Below, in pieces: positions 40,825 to 48,856 of a stretch of DNA of 48,856 bases. Position numbers and translations under genes: made by a program. Source of the stretch: Pseudomonadota bacterium (GTDB taxonomy: Bacteria; Myxococcota_A; Polyangia; Haliangiales; Haliangiaceae); the NCBI GenBank assembly GCA_023428295.1, contig JAEYYV010000398.1, positions 1 to 48,856 on the forward strand. Reading direction: 5' to 3'. The notes under the pieces are model-generated. The model was not told the origin of the DNA. It saw only the letters and a list, made by a program, of their open reading frames with translations, and made no database searches. How positions within the stretch are numbered: position 1 is the first letter of the stretch; the number at the start of each line of letters is the position of its first letter.

Positions 40825-41742
40825 ATGCGCGGAGGGCACAGGCTTGTACAGATCTTCCTCTGTGCAGTGATGGCGGGATCGCCTGCGTTGGCGGACGCGG
40901 GCCGCGTGACGGAGCTGACGAAGTCGCTGTCGTCGAGCTCGGAGAAGACGCGCATCGCAGCGGTTGCAGCGCTCGGTCGACTCGAAGACAAGGCCGCGCT
41001 GAAACCACTCGTCAATGCGCTCCACGATCCGAACGCGCAGGTTCGCGCGATCGCGGCAGCAGCGCTGGGCAAGCTCGGACACAAGGCCGCGTTGCCCGCG
41101 CTGAAGACAGCGGCTGACGAAGATCCCGATCCGAAAGTGCAGAAGCACGCGCGCGACGCGGCGATCGCCGTCGCGAAGTCCAACAAGCTCCCCGAGCCGT
41201 GGCCCAAAGCGGAGCGCGTCGCCGAGAAGGTCGAGGCCCGTCGCGCGAGCAAGTCGGGCGGCACCGCGGGGTTCGGCCGGCAAGCGCACGCCGTCGAGAA
41301 CCATCCCGATCTGTACGTGAAGATCAACTCGGCGGCAGATGACTCGCCGGGCAAGACCGACAAGCCGACGCGCAAAGCACACGGCGAGCTCCTCAAGGAG
41401 ACGCTCCAGAAGTCGTTCACGGGCAGCCCGATGGTGACGATGGCCGCCGCGGAGGCCGAGCGCTGGGGCCTCGATCCGCGCCACCTCGATCTCTCGGTGA
41501 CCAAGCTCGACGTCGCGCAGTCCGGCACGTACATCGAGATCGAAGCGCAGCTGCGGCTCGCCATCTCCGACAACAAAGGCAAGATGCTGTCGTTCCTCTC
41601 GGGCGGCGCCAAAGTGCAGGTGCCCAAGAAGACGTTCGACGCGAAGTACCTGCCGAACCTGCGTCGCGAAGCGCTCGAGAACGCGATGCGCGGCATGTTC
41701 GATAAGCTGCTCGCGCACCTGCGCGACAAATCACAGAGCTAG
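40825..41742 (+). CDS. secreted HEAT-repeat protein
   Basis: 305 residues with a signal peptide ending near SPALADA. Two to three HEAT/PBS-lyase-type helical repeats follow (about 30-125), for example AAVAALGRLEDKAALKPLVNA and AIAAAALGKLGHKAALPALK. A second domain (about 170-300) is unknown and contains strands (LDLSVTKLD, GTYIEIEAQLRLAIS). HEAT repeats generally bind proteins. The role is not predictable. A 78-base gap separates it from the TonB-receptor gene. Confidence 0.75.
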   Translation: MRGGHRLVQIFLCAVMAGSPALADAGRVTELTKSLSSSSEKTRIAAVAALGRLEDKAALKPLVNALHDPNAQVRAIAAAALGKLGHKAALPALKTAADEDPDPKVQKHARDAAIAVAKSNKLPEPWPKAERVAEKVEARRASKSGGTAGFGRQAHAVENHPDLYVKINSAADDSPGKTDKPTRKAHGELLKETLQKSFTGSPMVTMAAAEAERWGLDPRHLDLSVTKLDVAQSGTYIEIEAQLRLAISDNKGKMLSFLSGGAKVQVPKKTFDAKYLPNLRREALENAMRGMFDKLLAHLRDKSQS

Positions 41743-41820
41743 ACGGTTGCCTCGCTTCACATGACGGATCCCGTCGCGTCGGAGTGATCCTGCCGCACAG
41801 GTCGGGCTACGCTCGCGCGC

Positions 41821-44499
41821 ATGTTCGGGCGGTATGTTGCGATCGCGGTGTGCGTGATCGCGATCGGCGCGCCCGCATTCGGCCAGAATGCGCGGCCACC
41901 AGATCCGCAAGCACCACCGGCGCCGACCGGTGTGGTGACCAAGCAACCGCAGCTCCTGCAAGCGGTGGCTCCCGAGTACCCGCCCGCCGCGCTCGCCGCG
42001 GGCAAGACGGCCGACGTGAAGGTCCGCATTCGCATCGACGCGACGGGAATCGTCGTCGGTGTCGACGTGGTGGACAAGGTAGGCGATGGCTTCGACGAAG
42101 CAGCGGTCGCGGCGGCGATGCAGTACGTGTTCGACCCCGCGGAGATCGATGGCAAGCCCGCGCCGATCACCGTGGAGACCGTGATCCACTTCGTGATCGA
42201 GGAGCAGCAGGAGCCCGATCCGATTCCGATCCCGCCGGTCGGCGCGAACCCGCAGGTGAACACCGGACCGCCCAATCACGCGGGCAATGACAAGCTGCCC
42301 GTGACGATCGAAGGCGTGGTCGTCGAGCGCGGCACGCGCCGGAAGATGCCTGGCGTGATCGTGTCCATCGTCGAGCTCGGCATGGATGCGGTGACCGGCG
42401 AGGACGGGACGTTCTATTTTCACGGCGTCACCGAGGGCAAGTATCGAATCCTCGCGGTCGAGGACAAGTCCGAGCGCCTGCTCCGCGAGGTGACGCTCGC
42501 CAAGCGCGAGAAGATCGAGGTGCGGTTGTGGATGCGGCCCAAGGGTGGCAATCCGTACGAGACCGTCGTCGAGGGCGAGCGCGAGGTCCTCGAGGTCACG
42601 CGGCGCACGCTGCAGCGCCAGCAGCTGACGTCGATCCCCGGCACGTTCGGCGACCCGATCCGCGTGATCCAGACGATGCCCGGCATGCAGCGCGCGCCGT
42701 TTGGCCTCGGGCTCTTGCTCGTGCGCGGCAGCAACCCCGATGACACGGGCATCTACGTGAACGGTCACGAAGTGCCGTCGCTGTTTCACTTCCTCGGCGG
42801 TCCCTCGATCTTCAACGTGGAGATGCTCGAGTCGCTGGACCTCTATCCCGGCGGCTTCCCGGCGCGCTTCGGTCGCAAGCATGGCGGTGCGGTGGCGCTC
42901 GAGCTTCGCCCGACGAAGTCCGACGGCGTGCACGGCTCGGCCAAGGTCGACTTCATCGATGCAGGTGGCTACGTCCGCGCGCCGCTGTCGAAGAACCTCT
43001 CGTTCGCGTTCGCGGGGCGGCGCTCGTACATCGACGCGTTCCTCGGCCTCGTGTTGCCGGATCCGCCGTCGGGAGGGCAGCGCATCGTGACGCCCGTCTA
43101 CTACGACTACGCGACGCGCTTCGATTACAACCTGCACGAGGAGGGACGCGCGAGTCTGTTCGCGATCGGCTCGTCGGACACGCTGCGCGTCGTCGATCAG
43201 GATCCGGACTCGGCGGTCTCGACGGATCTGTCGACGGCGGTGAAGTTCTTCCGCGTCATCGGCGGATACGAGCGCTCGCTCGGTGGCGACATGAAGCTGT
43301 CGCTCTCGCCCGCGTGGGGGCGCGACACCTTGACGTTCGCCGGCGCGCAAGCAGAAGCCTCCGGGCCGTTCACGTCGGTGTCGATCGTGAACAACAACCT
43401 GTCGTATCGCGCGCGCATCTCGGGACGCCCGACGCCCAAGGTCGCGCTCGACACCGGCCTCGACGTGCTCTCGCGCATCACCAAGTACGACGCGCTCATC
43501 CCGGTGAACGACAACTTGATCAGCGCGCAGGGCGTGGACATCCCACCGTCGCGGTTGTTTCGCGGTGCATCCACGCTCGGCATCGGCGCGTATGCAGATG
43601 TCGGCATCGACGTGAGCGCGAGGCTAAAGCTCATCCCGAGCTTGCGGCTCGACTCGTATCTCATCGACGGAACGAGCCGCTTCTCCGTCGATCCACGCAT
43701 GGTCGCGCGCTGGGCGTACGACAAGGAGCTCACGCTGAAGGCGTACCTCGGCGAGTTCAGCCAGCCGCCACAGCCCGAGGCGCTCGACAAGCGGTTCGGC
43801 AACCCCGACGTCGGGATCGAGCACGCCACGCACGCGGGCGTCGGCTACGAGTGGAAGCCCGATCGCCTGTGGACCGTGGACAGCGAGATCTATTACGTGC
43901 GCCGTCGCGGCCTCGTCGTGTTCACGCAGGACATCGTCATGAACGACGACGGAACCTTCACCGCGGTGAACTTCCTCAACGAGGGACGCCGCGACTCGCT
44001 CGGCTTCGAGATCCTCATCAAGCGCGAGATCAGCGAGCACGCGTTCGGCTGGCTGTCCTACACGTTCTCCAACTCGAACCAGAAGCAGCACCCGGACAGC
44101 GCGTGGCTCAAGACCAGCTTCGATCAGCCGCACGTGCTGAACGCGGTCGCGAGCTGGAAGCCCGGTCGCAACTGGGAGCTCGGAGCGCGCTTCCAGTTGG
44201 CGAGCGGACGCCCCGAGACGCCGATCGTCGGTGCGACGTACGACGCCGACGATGGTGGCTACGATCCGGTGCGCGGCCCGCTGCGCTCGCAACGCACGCC
44301 GCTGTTCACGCAGCTCGACGTGCGCGCCGAGAAGACCTGGCTCTACGACACGTGGAGCCTCGGCGCGTATCTCGACATCATCAACGTCACGAACGCGACC
44401 AACGTGGAAGCCACGCAGTGGGACTATCGCTATCGGCAGTCGGCGCCGGTGACGGGCTTCCCGATCCTGCCGACGATCGGAGTGCGGGGGACATGGTGA
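41821..44499 (+). CDS. TonB C-terminal domain fused to a TonB-dependent outer-membrane receptor
   Basis: 892 residues with a signal peptide ending near PAFG. Residues about 40-130 look like the C-terminal domain of TonB: QAVAPEYPPAALAAGKTADV through DEAAVAAAMQYVF to IHFVIE. A carboxypeptidase-regulatory-like beta domain (about 160-235) follows. The plug domain (about 250-345) and a 22-strand-type barrel with aromatic C-terminus (ending TW) complete the receptor. TonB normally sits in the inner membrane and pulls on receptors, so having its domain inside a receptor is odd. The two lipoprotein genes downstream are translationally coupled to it. Confidence 0.85.
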   Translation: MFGRYVAIAVCVIAIGAPAFGQNARPPDPQAPPAPTGVVTKQPQLLQAVAPEYPPAALAAGKTADVKVRIRIDATGIVVGVDVVDKVGDGFDEAAVAAAMQYVFDPAEIDGKPAPITVETVIHFVIEEQQEPDPIPIPPVGANPQVNTGPPNHAGNDKLPVTIEGVVVERGTRRKMPGVIVSIVELGMDAVTGEDGTFYFHGVTEGKYRILAVEDKSERLLREVTLAKREKIEVRLWMRPKGGNPYETVVEGEREVLEVTRRTLQRQQLTSIPGTFGDPIRVIQTMPGMQRAPFGLGLLLVRGSNPDDTGIYVNGHEVPSLFHFLGGPSIFNVEMLESLDLYPGGFPARFGRKHGGAVALELRPTKSDGVHGSAKVDFIDAGGYVRAPLSKNLSFAFAGRRSYIDAFLGLVLPDPPSGGQRIVTPVYYDYATRFDYNLHEEGRASLFAIGSSDTLRVVDQDPDSAVSTDLSTAVKFFRVIGGYERSLGGDMKLSLSPAWGRDTLTFAGAQAEASGPFTSVSIVNNNLSYRARISGRPTPKVALDTGLDVLSRITKYDALIPVNDNLISAQGVDIPPSRLFRGASTLGIGAYADVGIDVSARLKLIPSLRLDSYLIDGTSRFSVDPRMVARWAYDKELTLKAYLGEFSQPPQPEALDKRFGNPDVGIEHATHAGVGYEWKPDRLWTVDSEIYYVRRRGLVVFTQDIVMNDDGTFTAVNFLNEGRRDSLGFEILIKREISEHAFGWLSYTFSNSNQKQHPDSAWLKTSFDQPHVLNAVASWKPGRNWELGARFQLASGRPETPIVGATYDADDGGYDPVRGPLRSQRTPLFTQLDVRAEKTWLYDTWSLGAYLDIINVTNATNVEATQWDYRYRQSAPVTGFPILPTIGVRGTW

Positions 44500-45539
44500 T
44501 GCGGGCGGTCGCGATCGCAGCGCTGCTCGCGAGCGCGTGTGGCACGTTCGAAGAACCGTCGATCGTCCTCGATCTGCGCGTCATCGCGATGCGCACGGAC
44601 ATCGGGTCCAACTCGCCCACGCAGGCCGATCAGGTGATCGACGTGGATCTCACCAAGGAGCCGCAGGTCGGCGATCTGCTCGCGCAGCTGCGTACGACGA
44701 GCGTGACCGCGTGGGTCGCCGATCCGGGCACGTCGCGCCGCCTCGTGTGGAGCATGACGCTGTGCCTTCCCGGCGACGAGGGGCGTTGCGATTTCTCGCG
44801 ACCGCACATCGAGTTCGGCGCGGGCGAGATCGACGATCCGGACACGTCGACGAGCTACCAGCGTCCGTACGCGGAGATCCTGCCGGGCGATTCGCAGATG
44901 GGTACGACGATCGTCGCGATGCTCTTGCGCGAGATCCAGGACAACCCGGTCAACGCGCTCGGCGGTGTCGACCTCATCGTGCAGCTGCAGATCGGCGGCG
45001 CCGACGAGCCGCGAGCGAACGACATCTTCGCGGTCAAGAAGCTGCGCATCGCGCCGCGCATTCCCGTCGAGCGTGCACCCAACACGAACCCGAGCATCAC
45101 GGGCATCGAGACCGCGGTGAACGGCTTCGCGGCGGTCGACAACTTCCGCAGCGCCGGCGGGCAGAGCATCCGCTGTAGCGATCCCTCGTATCAGAGGCTG
45201 GGCGGCAAGGCCGAGGTCCGGCAAGGCGACGTGGTGACGATCTTTCCGAACGAGGCCCATGACACGCGCGAGGACTACGCGATCCCCGGCCTGGACGGCA
45301 GCACCATCATCCTCGAGGAGGCCATCTCGTATCAGTGGCTCGCGACGTACGGTGGTTGGTCCGACGAGACCACGGGTGGCGGGCACGACATTCTGGGAAA
45401 TCAGTCATTGCTCGGAAGCGATTGGACAGCGCCGTATCTCGGCGGGCGTGACTTCCTCGACGTCTCCATCTGGATGATCCAGCGCGACGAGCGTTTCGGC
45501 GTGACGCCCGTCGAAACGTGCATCACAGTGGTTCCATGA
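44499..45539 (+). CDS. lipoprotein paralog A, coupled to the TonB receptor
   Basis: 346 residues. A signal peptide of about 13 residues ends SAC. The body is beta-rich with DTREDYAIPGLDG and 'YQWLATYGGW' near the C-terminus, shared with the next gene. Starts at 44493 and 44499 are both possible; the latter makes a TGATG overlap with the receptor stop and lies at proper distance from GGGGG. The function is unknown, but coupling suggests a role with the receptor, as partner lipoproteins have. Confidence 0.8.
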   Translation: MRAVAIAALLASACGTFEEPSIVLDLRVIAMRTDIGSNSPTQADQVIDVDLTKEPQVGDLLAQLRTTSVTAWVADPGTSRRLVWSMTLCLPGDEGRCDFSRPHIEFGAGEIDDPDTSTSYQRPYAEILPGDSQMGTTIVAMLLREIQDNPVNALGGVDLIVQLQIGGADEPRANDIFAVKKLRIAPRIPVERAPNTNPSITGIETAVNGFAAVDNFRSAGGQSIRCSDPSYQRLGGKAEVRQGDVVTIFPNEAHDTREDYAIPGLDGSTIILEEAISYQWLATYGGWSDETTGGGHDILGNQSLLGSDWTAPYLGGRDFLDVSIWMIQRDERFGVTPVETCITVVP

Positions 45540-46504
45540 CGCGCATGCTCCTCGCGATCGCCGTCGGGCTCGCAGGGTGCACGTCGTTCGAAGATCCGAC
45601 GATCGTGGTCGATCTGCGGCCACTCGCGATGACCGCGCAGCCGCCCGAGCAGCTCGTCACGCTGGATCCATCGAATCCGCCATCGCCGACCGAGATCCTC
45701 GCGCAGCTCGTGCCGACGCGCGTGTGCGCGCTCGTCGTGGATCCGGCGTTCGACAGGCGCGTGCGCTACGAGATGAGCGTGTGCACGGACGCGCAGGGCG
45801 ATCGGTGCGGTAACCCGCGCGTGGTGGTCGCGTCCGGTGTGATCGAGGATCCGGATACCGCGCAGCCCTCGCCCGAGCTGTGCGCCACGATCGATCCCGA
45901 CGGCAACCTGCTCGGCGTGCTCCTCGCGCTGCTCGAGTCCGATCCGTACGGCGGGCTCGGCGGGCTCGACTACAACGTGGTGCTTCGGTTCGGCGGCGAG
46001 GGCGAGGATCCGGCGCTCGATCAGTACGCGTCCAAGCACGTGCGCGTCGCGCCGAGGATTCCCGTCGCGCGCACGCCGAACGCCAACCCACGACTGCGGC
46101 GGATCCAAGCGGAGATCGACGACAGCATCGAGGACCTCTCGCTCGCGGTCGGGCGCTGCGTCGATCAAGCAGATCCGCTGGTCGTGCGGCGCGGGCAGCG
46201 TGTGGAGATCGATCCGGTCGAGACCGACGATACGCGCGAGGAGTACCTGACGCCCACGCTCGACGGACGCGGCGCGATGTTCGTCGAGAACCACACGTAC
46301 CAGTGGCTCGCGAGTGCGGGCAGCTTCACGAGCTCCGCGACCGGCGGCCCGCGCGACGCGTTCGGCAACATGCCTCCGCTCGACACCGTGTGGCGCGCAC
46401 CACCAGATATTCGCGCAGAGACCGATGTCGATCTCTACATCGTGCAGCGCGACGAGCGGCTCGGTGCCACCTGGTACCGGACCTGCGTGCGCGTGGTTCC
46501 CTGA
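45536..46504 (+). CDS. lipoprotein paralog B
   Basis: 322 residues. Signal ends LAGC (Cys15). It shares its plan with paralog A: (F)EDPTIVVDLRPLAM against EEPSIVLDLRVIAM, VAPRIPVARTPNANP against IAPRIPVERAPNTNP, DDTREEYLTPTLDG, and YQWLASAGSF. The ATG at 45536 overlaps the previous TGA (ATGA), so both are translated together. It is the last gene of the receptor operon, facing the Fur-family gene 15 bases away. Confidence 0.8.
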   Translation: MTRMLLAIAVGLAGCTSFEDPTIVVDLRPLAMTAQPPEQLVTLDPSNPPSPTEILAQLVPTRVCALVVDPAFDRRVRYEMSVCTDAQGDRCGNPRVVVASGVIEDPDTAQPSPELCATIDPDGNLLGVLLALLESDPYGGLGGLDYNVVLRFGGEGEDPALDQYASKHVRVAPRIPVARTPNANPRLRRIQAEIDDSIEDLSLAVGRCVDQADPLVVRRGQRVEIDPVETDDTREEYLTPTLDGRGAMFVENHTYQWLASAGSFTSSATGGPRDAFGNMPPLDTVWRAPPDIRAETDVDLYIVQRDERLGATWYRTCVRVVP

Positions 46505-46519
46505 GGCCCTTAGATAGAC

Positions 46520-46963
46520 CTAGATGCACGCGTCGCAGAGGCCACGCACGTGGACCTCGACTTGCCGCGCGCGCACCGCTCGCGGCGCTCGCGCGCGACG
46601 AACCGCGAGCTCGATCTCGGGCAAGCACTCGACGGTGCCGCACTCGGTACACACGAAGTGCGGATGCGCGCCTTCATGCTCGTGCGCCGGATCCACCGCC
46701 TCGAAGCGCCACACGTGATCGCCGACATCGGTGCGCCGCGCGAGCCCAGCCTCGGCGAGATCGACGAGGTTGCGATAGATCGTGGCGCGATCCCATCCGT
46801 GCGAGGCGAGGCGATCGGCGACGTCACCGTGAGACACGGGCGCGTCGCTCGCGCGCAGCAGCTCGAGCACCGCGACGCGAGAGGGCGTGGCGCGGAGCCC
46901 GCGATCGCGAACGCTGCTTCGAGCGGCCGCGCTATCGTCTGCCTTCTTCGCCAAGCCGACCAA
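46520..46963 (-). CDS. Fur-family transcriptional regulator
   Basis: 147 residues if read from TTG at 46963; TTG at 46954 is also possible and no ATG fits. A winged helix (about 18-90) contains RATPSRVAVLELLRAS and DRATIYRNLVDLAEAGL, followed by a dimer domain with a His-rich stretch (HEHEGAHPHF). CTECG with the final CDAC forms the Cys4 zinc site. Fur, Zur and PerR share these marks; which metal or peroxide it senses cannot be told. The intradiol dioxygenase gene lies 74 bases upstream on the same strand. Confidence 0.85.
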   Translation of the reverse strand: MVGLAKKADDSAAARSSVRDRGLRATPSRVAVLELLRASDAPVSHGDVADRLASHGWDRATIYRNLVDLAEAGLARRTDVGDHVWRFEAVDPAHEHEGAHPHFVCTECGTVECLPEIELAVRRARAPRAVRARQVEVHVRGLCDACI

Positions 46964-47037
46964 TACTACTCGGCGATCGGCGCTTAGTCGATGCGATGGA
47001 TCGATAGCTCCGTCGTCCGCAATGCTCGTAGGCCGCG

Positions 47038-47664
47038 CTACGCGAGCACGAAGTCGAACATCGCGCGCCGGACCTTGTTCTCCACGCTCGTGCGCATGAT
47101 CAGCGACGGATCGATGAACGGGTCGCCCTCGTTGTACGGATCGCCATCGAAGTACAGCTGCGTGGTCAGCGTGTCGAACCCGGGCGCGCTGACCTTCACG
47201 TGGATGTGCGCGGGCCGATAGCGCCGGCCATTGAGATAGCGCCCCGGGACGATCGAGTGGAGCTGCCACCTGCCCCGCCCATCCGCGATCATGCGGCCGC
47301 GAAAGCGAAAGCCGTCGAGGTCATAGTCGCCCTTCACGTTGGCCTGCCACACGTCGATCGTCGCCTTCGCCACGTGCTCGCACGTCGTCGAGCGGACGCT
47401 GCCGCGGATCACCAAGCGCTCGCCCTCATCACCCGCGCCGACCAGCACGCTGCGGCTCGGTGCGCCGCGCTTGTAGAACGGACCTTCGATGTTCTCGACG
47501 GTCGCGATCGCCGCGCACGTAGGGAGCAGCGGCGGCAACCCGTCGCCATCGTCCGCGGCCACCGTGGGCGCGAGATACGCGTCGCGCGGTGCGGCGCCGC
47601 CGCGTGGGCATGCGGCGAGAAACAGCGAGCCAAGTCCTGCGGTGAGAAAGCGACGTCGGTCCAT
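47038..47664 (-). CDS. exported intradiol ring-cleavage dioxygenase
   Basis: 208 residues. Family members use non-haem Fe(III) to split catechol-type rings between the two hydroxyls. Ligand candidates are Tyr in KGDYDLDG, Tyr in GRYLNG, and the two His in RPAHIHVK, in the expected order. The N-terminus RRRFLTAG is a Tat-type signal and ends LAAC, a lipobox, so the enzyme would be a periplasmic or surface lipoprotein rather than cytosolic. The length matches short secreted intradiol enzymes more than protocatechuate dioxygenase subunits. Substrate unknown. Confidence 0.85.
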   Translation of the reverse strand: MDRRRFLTAGLGSLFLAACPRGGAAPRDAYLAPTVAADDGDGLPPLLPTCAAIATVENIEGPFYKRGAPSRSVLVGAGDEGERLVIRGSVRSTTCEHVAKATIDVWQANVKGDYDLDGFRFRGRMIADGRGRWQLHSIVPGRYLNGRRYRPAHIHVKVSAPGFDTLTTQLYFDGDPYNEGDPFIDPSLIMRTSVENKVRRAMFDFVLA

Positions 47665-47712
47665 GCTCTCTCAACGGAGCTGCCACCCGACCGGCGCACG
47701 AGTTTCTTCGCG

Positions 47713-48856
47713 CTACCAGGACTGCGTGGAGCCGTACACGCCGACATCGCGCTCGCGAGGCGGCGGTGGCTTCGGGGACGGCGGCGGTGGCCGGATCGTC
47801 GTGGTGACAGGCTCGATGCCCATCGTCGTGCTTGCTGGCCCCGGAGCCGTCGCTGCCGTCGCTGCCTGTGGCCGCGCCATCGCGGTGCGCGTGAGCATGC
47901 GTTGCGATGCCGCGCGATCGTCGACGAGCCGTTTGGCGGCAACCGACTGCGCCCCGATCGTCGATTCGTAGAGCGGCGCGGCGAGCTCGAAGTGCGCGAG
48001 CGCCGCGCGATGATCGCCCGCTGCTGCGTCGACCAGCCCGAGGTTGTGCTCGGCGAAGGCGCGATCCCCGTGTCCCGCGGCAGCGAAGATGTCCCGCGCG
48101 CGGGTGAACTGCGTGCGCGCTTCGCCAAGAAGTGCCGATGCGTCTGCGTGCACCGCGCGCGTGTCCGGTCTCGTGCGCACGGTCAACGTGCCCACGCGCG
48201 CGAGAGAGCCCTCCGGCGCCGCGACCTCGCCGATCGCCGCGTGCGCTCGCGCGAGTGCGACGAGGCCGAGCGAGTTGCGCGTGAGGCCCACCTCGACGCT
48301 GCTCTCGCCGCGCGTCGCGATCTCGATCGCGAGTGCCTGCGAGTACCGCTCGAACGCCACGGCGAGATCGCCGCGCAGCCGCGCCACGCCCGCGAGGTTG
48401 TGCAGGTCGCGCGCGATATCGGGGTGCACGTCGCCACGCAGGGCGCGATCCGCCTCGTACGCGCGTTGGTGCCATTGCTCTGCGGCGTCGAGATTGCCGG
48501 CGGCGCGCTCGACGGAGCCCAACGCTGATTCGACGGCGATCCGCTCGACGGTCACGCCGAGATCGATGCTCGCGCTCGTCAGCTCGGTCGCGTGGGCCGT
48601 GGTCGCGTGGGCCGTGGTCGCGCCGGCCAGCGCGACGAGCATCGTGTGCGCATCGGTCAGCGAGACGCGCGCCTTCGCGACCTCGCCGCGGTTGTACGCG
48701 ACGAGCCCCTCGTGCTTGCGCAGCATCGCGACGAGCCTCGGCGGTGCGCCCGCCCGATCGATCGCGCCCGCGGCGATCGCGAGCAGATCGTCGGCGCTCG
48801 CCAGGTCGCGACGGTCGCCGGCGATTGCCACGCGTGCCAGCCAGATCCGCGCGGCG
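47713..48856 (-). CDS. TPR-repeat protein, N-terminus outside window
   Basis: The frame is open from the window edge to a TAG at 47713, 380 residues visible. TPR-like helical pairs run through most of it (for example EQWHQRAYEADRALRG, VAFERYSQALAIEIATRG, FAEHNLGLVDAAAGDHRAALAHFELA), followed by a proline-rich tail ending STQSW. In myxobacteria such C-terminal TPR arrays are often attached to a Ser/Thr kinase; whether this one is cannot be seen. The first GTG in frame is 48831, but coding upstream looks continuous, so it is treated as partial. Confidence 0.75.
   Translation of the reverse strand, partial: AARIWLARVAIAGDRRDLASADDLLAIAAGAIDRAGAPPRLVAMLRKHEGLVAYNRGEVAKARVSLTDAHTMLVALAGATTAHATTAHATELTSASIDLGVTVERIAVESALGSVERAAGNLDAAEQWHQRAYEADRALRGDVHPDIARDLHNLAGVARLRGDLAVAFERYSQALAIEIATRGESSVEVGLTRNSLGLVALARAHAAIGEVAAPEGSLARVGTLTVRTRPDTRAVHADASALLGEARTQFTRARDIFAAAGHGDRAFAEHNLGLVDAAAGDHRAALAHFELAAPLYESTIGAQSVAAKRLVDDRAASQRMLTRTAMARPQAATAATAPGPASTTMGIEPVTTTIRPPPPSPKPPPPRERDVGVYGSTQSW
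48591..48620. repeat. 15-bp in-frame tandem duplication
   Basis: CGTGGGCCGTGGTCG is repeated at 48591-48605 and 48606-48620 within the TPR gene, giving a duplicated five-residue unit (TTAHA-TTAHA). A likely slippage event. Confidence 0.8.

Noticed and set aside
48591..48620. A CRISPR- or satellite-like array
   Set aside because: Only two 15-base copies, inside a coding frame; simple tandem duplication.

Overview
This is a GC-rich, gene-dense bacterial chromosome segment. Its gene content points to a myxobacterium-like member of the Myxococcota (former Deltaproteobacteria): a pilMNOPQ cluster, a Roadblock/LC7 protein, a long TPR protein, many short lipoproteins, tandem von Willebrand A (vWA) lipoproteins, and TonB-dependent receptors with extra domains. 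This placement is inference from gene content; no rRNA gene or marker tree is available. No gap between genes exceeds about 235 bases. I saw no tRNA, rRNA, CRISPR array, insertion sequence or prophage.

Layout. Bases 1-4732 hold the end of one unknown gene, an unknown beta-rich protein, fumarase (fumC) and a GMC oxidoreductase of the cholesterol-oxidase type. Bases 4729-7809 encode a 1026-residue TPR protein. From 21051 down to 8042, all on the minus strand, runs pilM-pilN-pilO-pilP-pilQ-aroKB-lipoprotein-Roadblock-aroQ-accB-accC. Gaps in this run are tiny or negative, and a clear intrinsic terminator lies beyond accC. The run joins type IV pilus assembly to two shikimate-pathway genes and the biotin half of acetyl-CoA carboxylase. 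PilQ is extraordinary: about 780 residues of Ala/Glu/Lys/Arg-rich predicted coiled coil are inserted between its two AMIN domains.

Upstream of pilM sits a sigma-54 activator with a degenerate receiver domain. It is divergent from two tandem, homologous vWA lipoprotein genes. The intergenic region holds a well-formed -24/-12 promoter and an upstream inverted repeat, so this looks like a self-contained regulator-target module next to the pilus cluster. Then follow a phosphatidylglycerophosphate-synthase-like enzyme, an FHA-GGDEF protein, an alpha/beta hydrolase overlapping glycerol kinase, a lipoprotein, an E2-acyltransferase-like membrane protein, a sigma-70 family factor, a lipoprotein and a class A penicillin-binding protein.

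Bases 36003-39803 hold a truncated methyltransferase-like protein, a 3D-domain (murein-hydrolase-like) secreted protein, a PEP-synthase/rifampin-phosphotransferase-like protein and an IHF/HU protein with an acidic tail. Bases 39879-46504 hold an unknown membrane protein, a HEAT-repeat secreted protein, a TonB-domain/TonB-dependent-receptor fusion, and two translationally coupled paralogous lipoproteins. The window ends with a Fur-family regulator, a Tat-exported intradiol dioxygenase and a TPR protein cut by the window edge.

Much of the window serves the cell envelope: pilus machine, peptidoglycan synthesis and hydrolysis, phospholipid synthesis, fatty-acid precursor supply and surface lipoproteins. 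The two least ordinary items are the giant coiled-coil PilQ and the sigma-54/vWA-lipoprotein module beside it.
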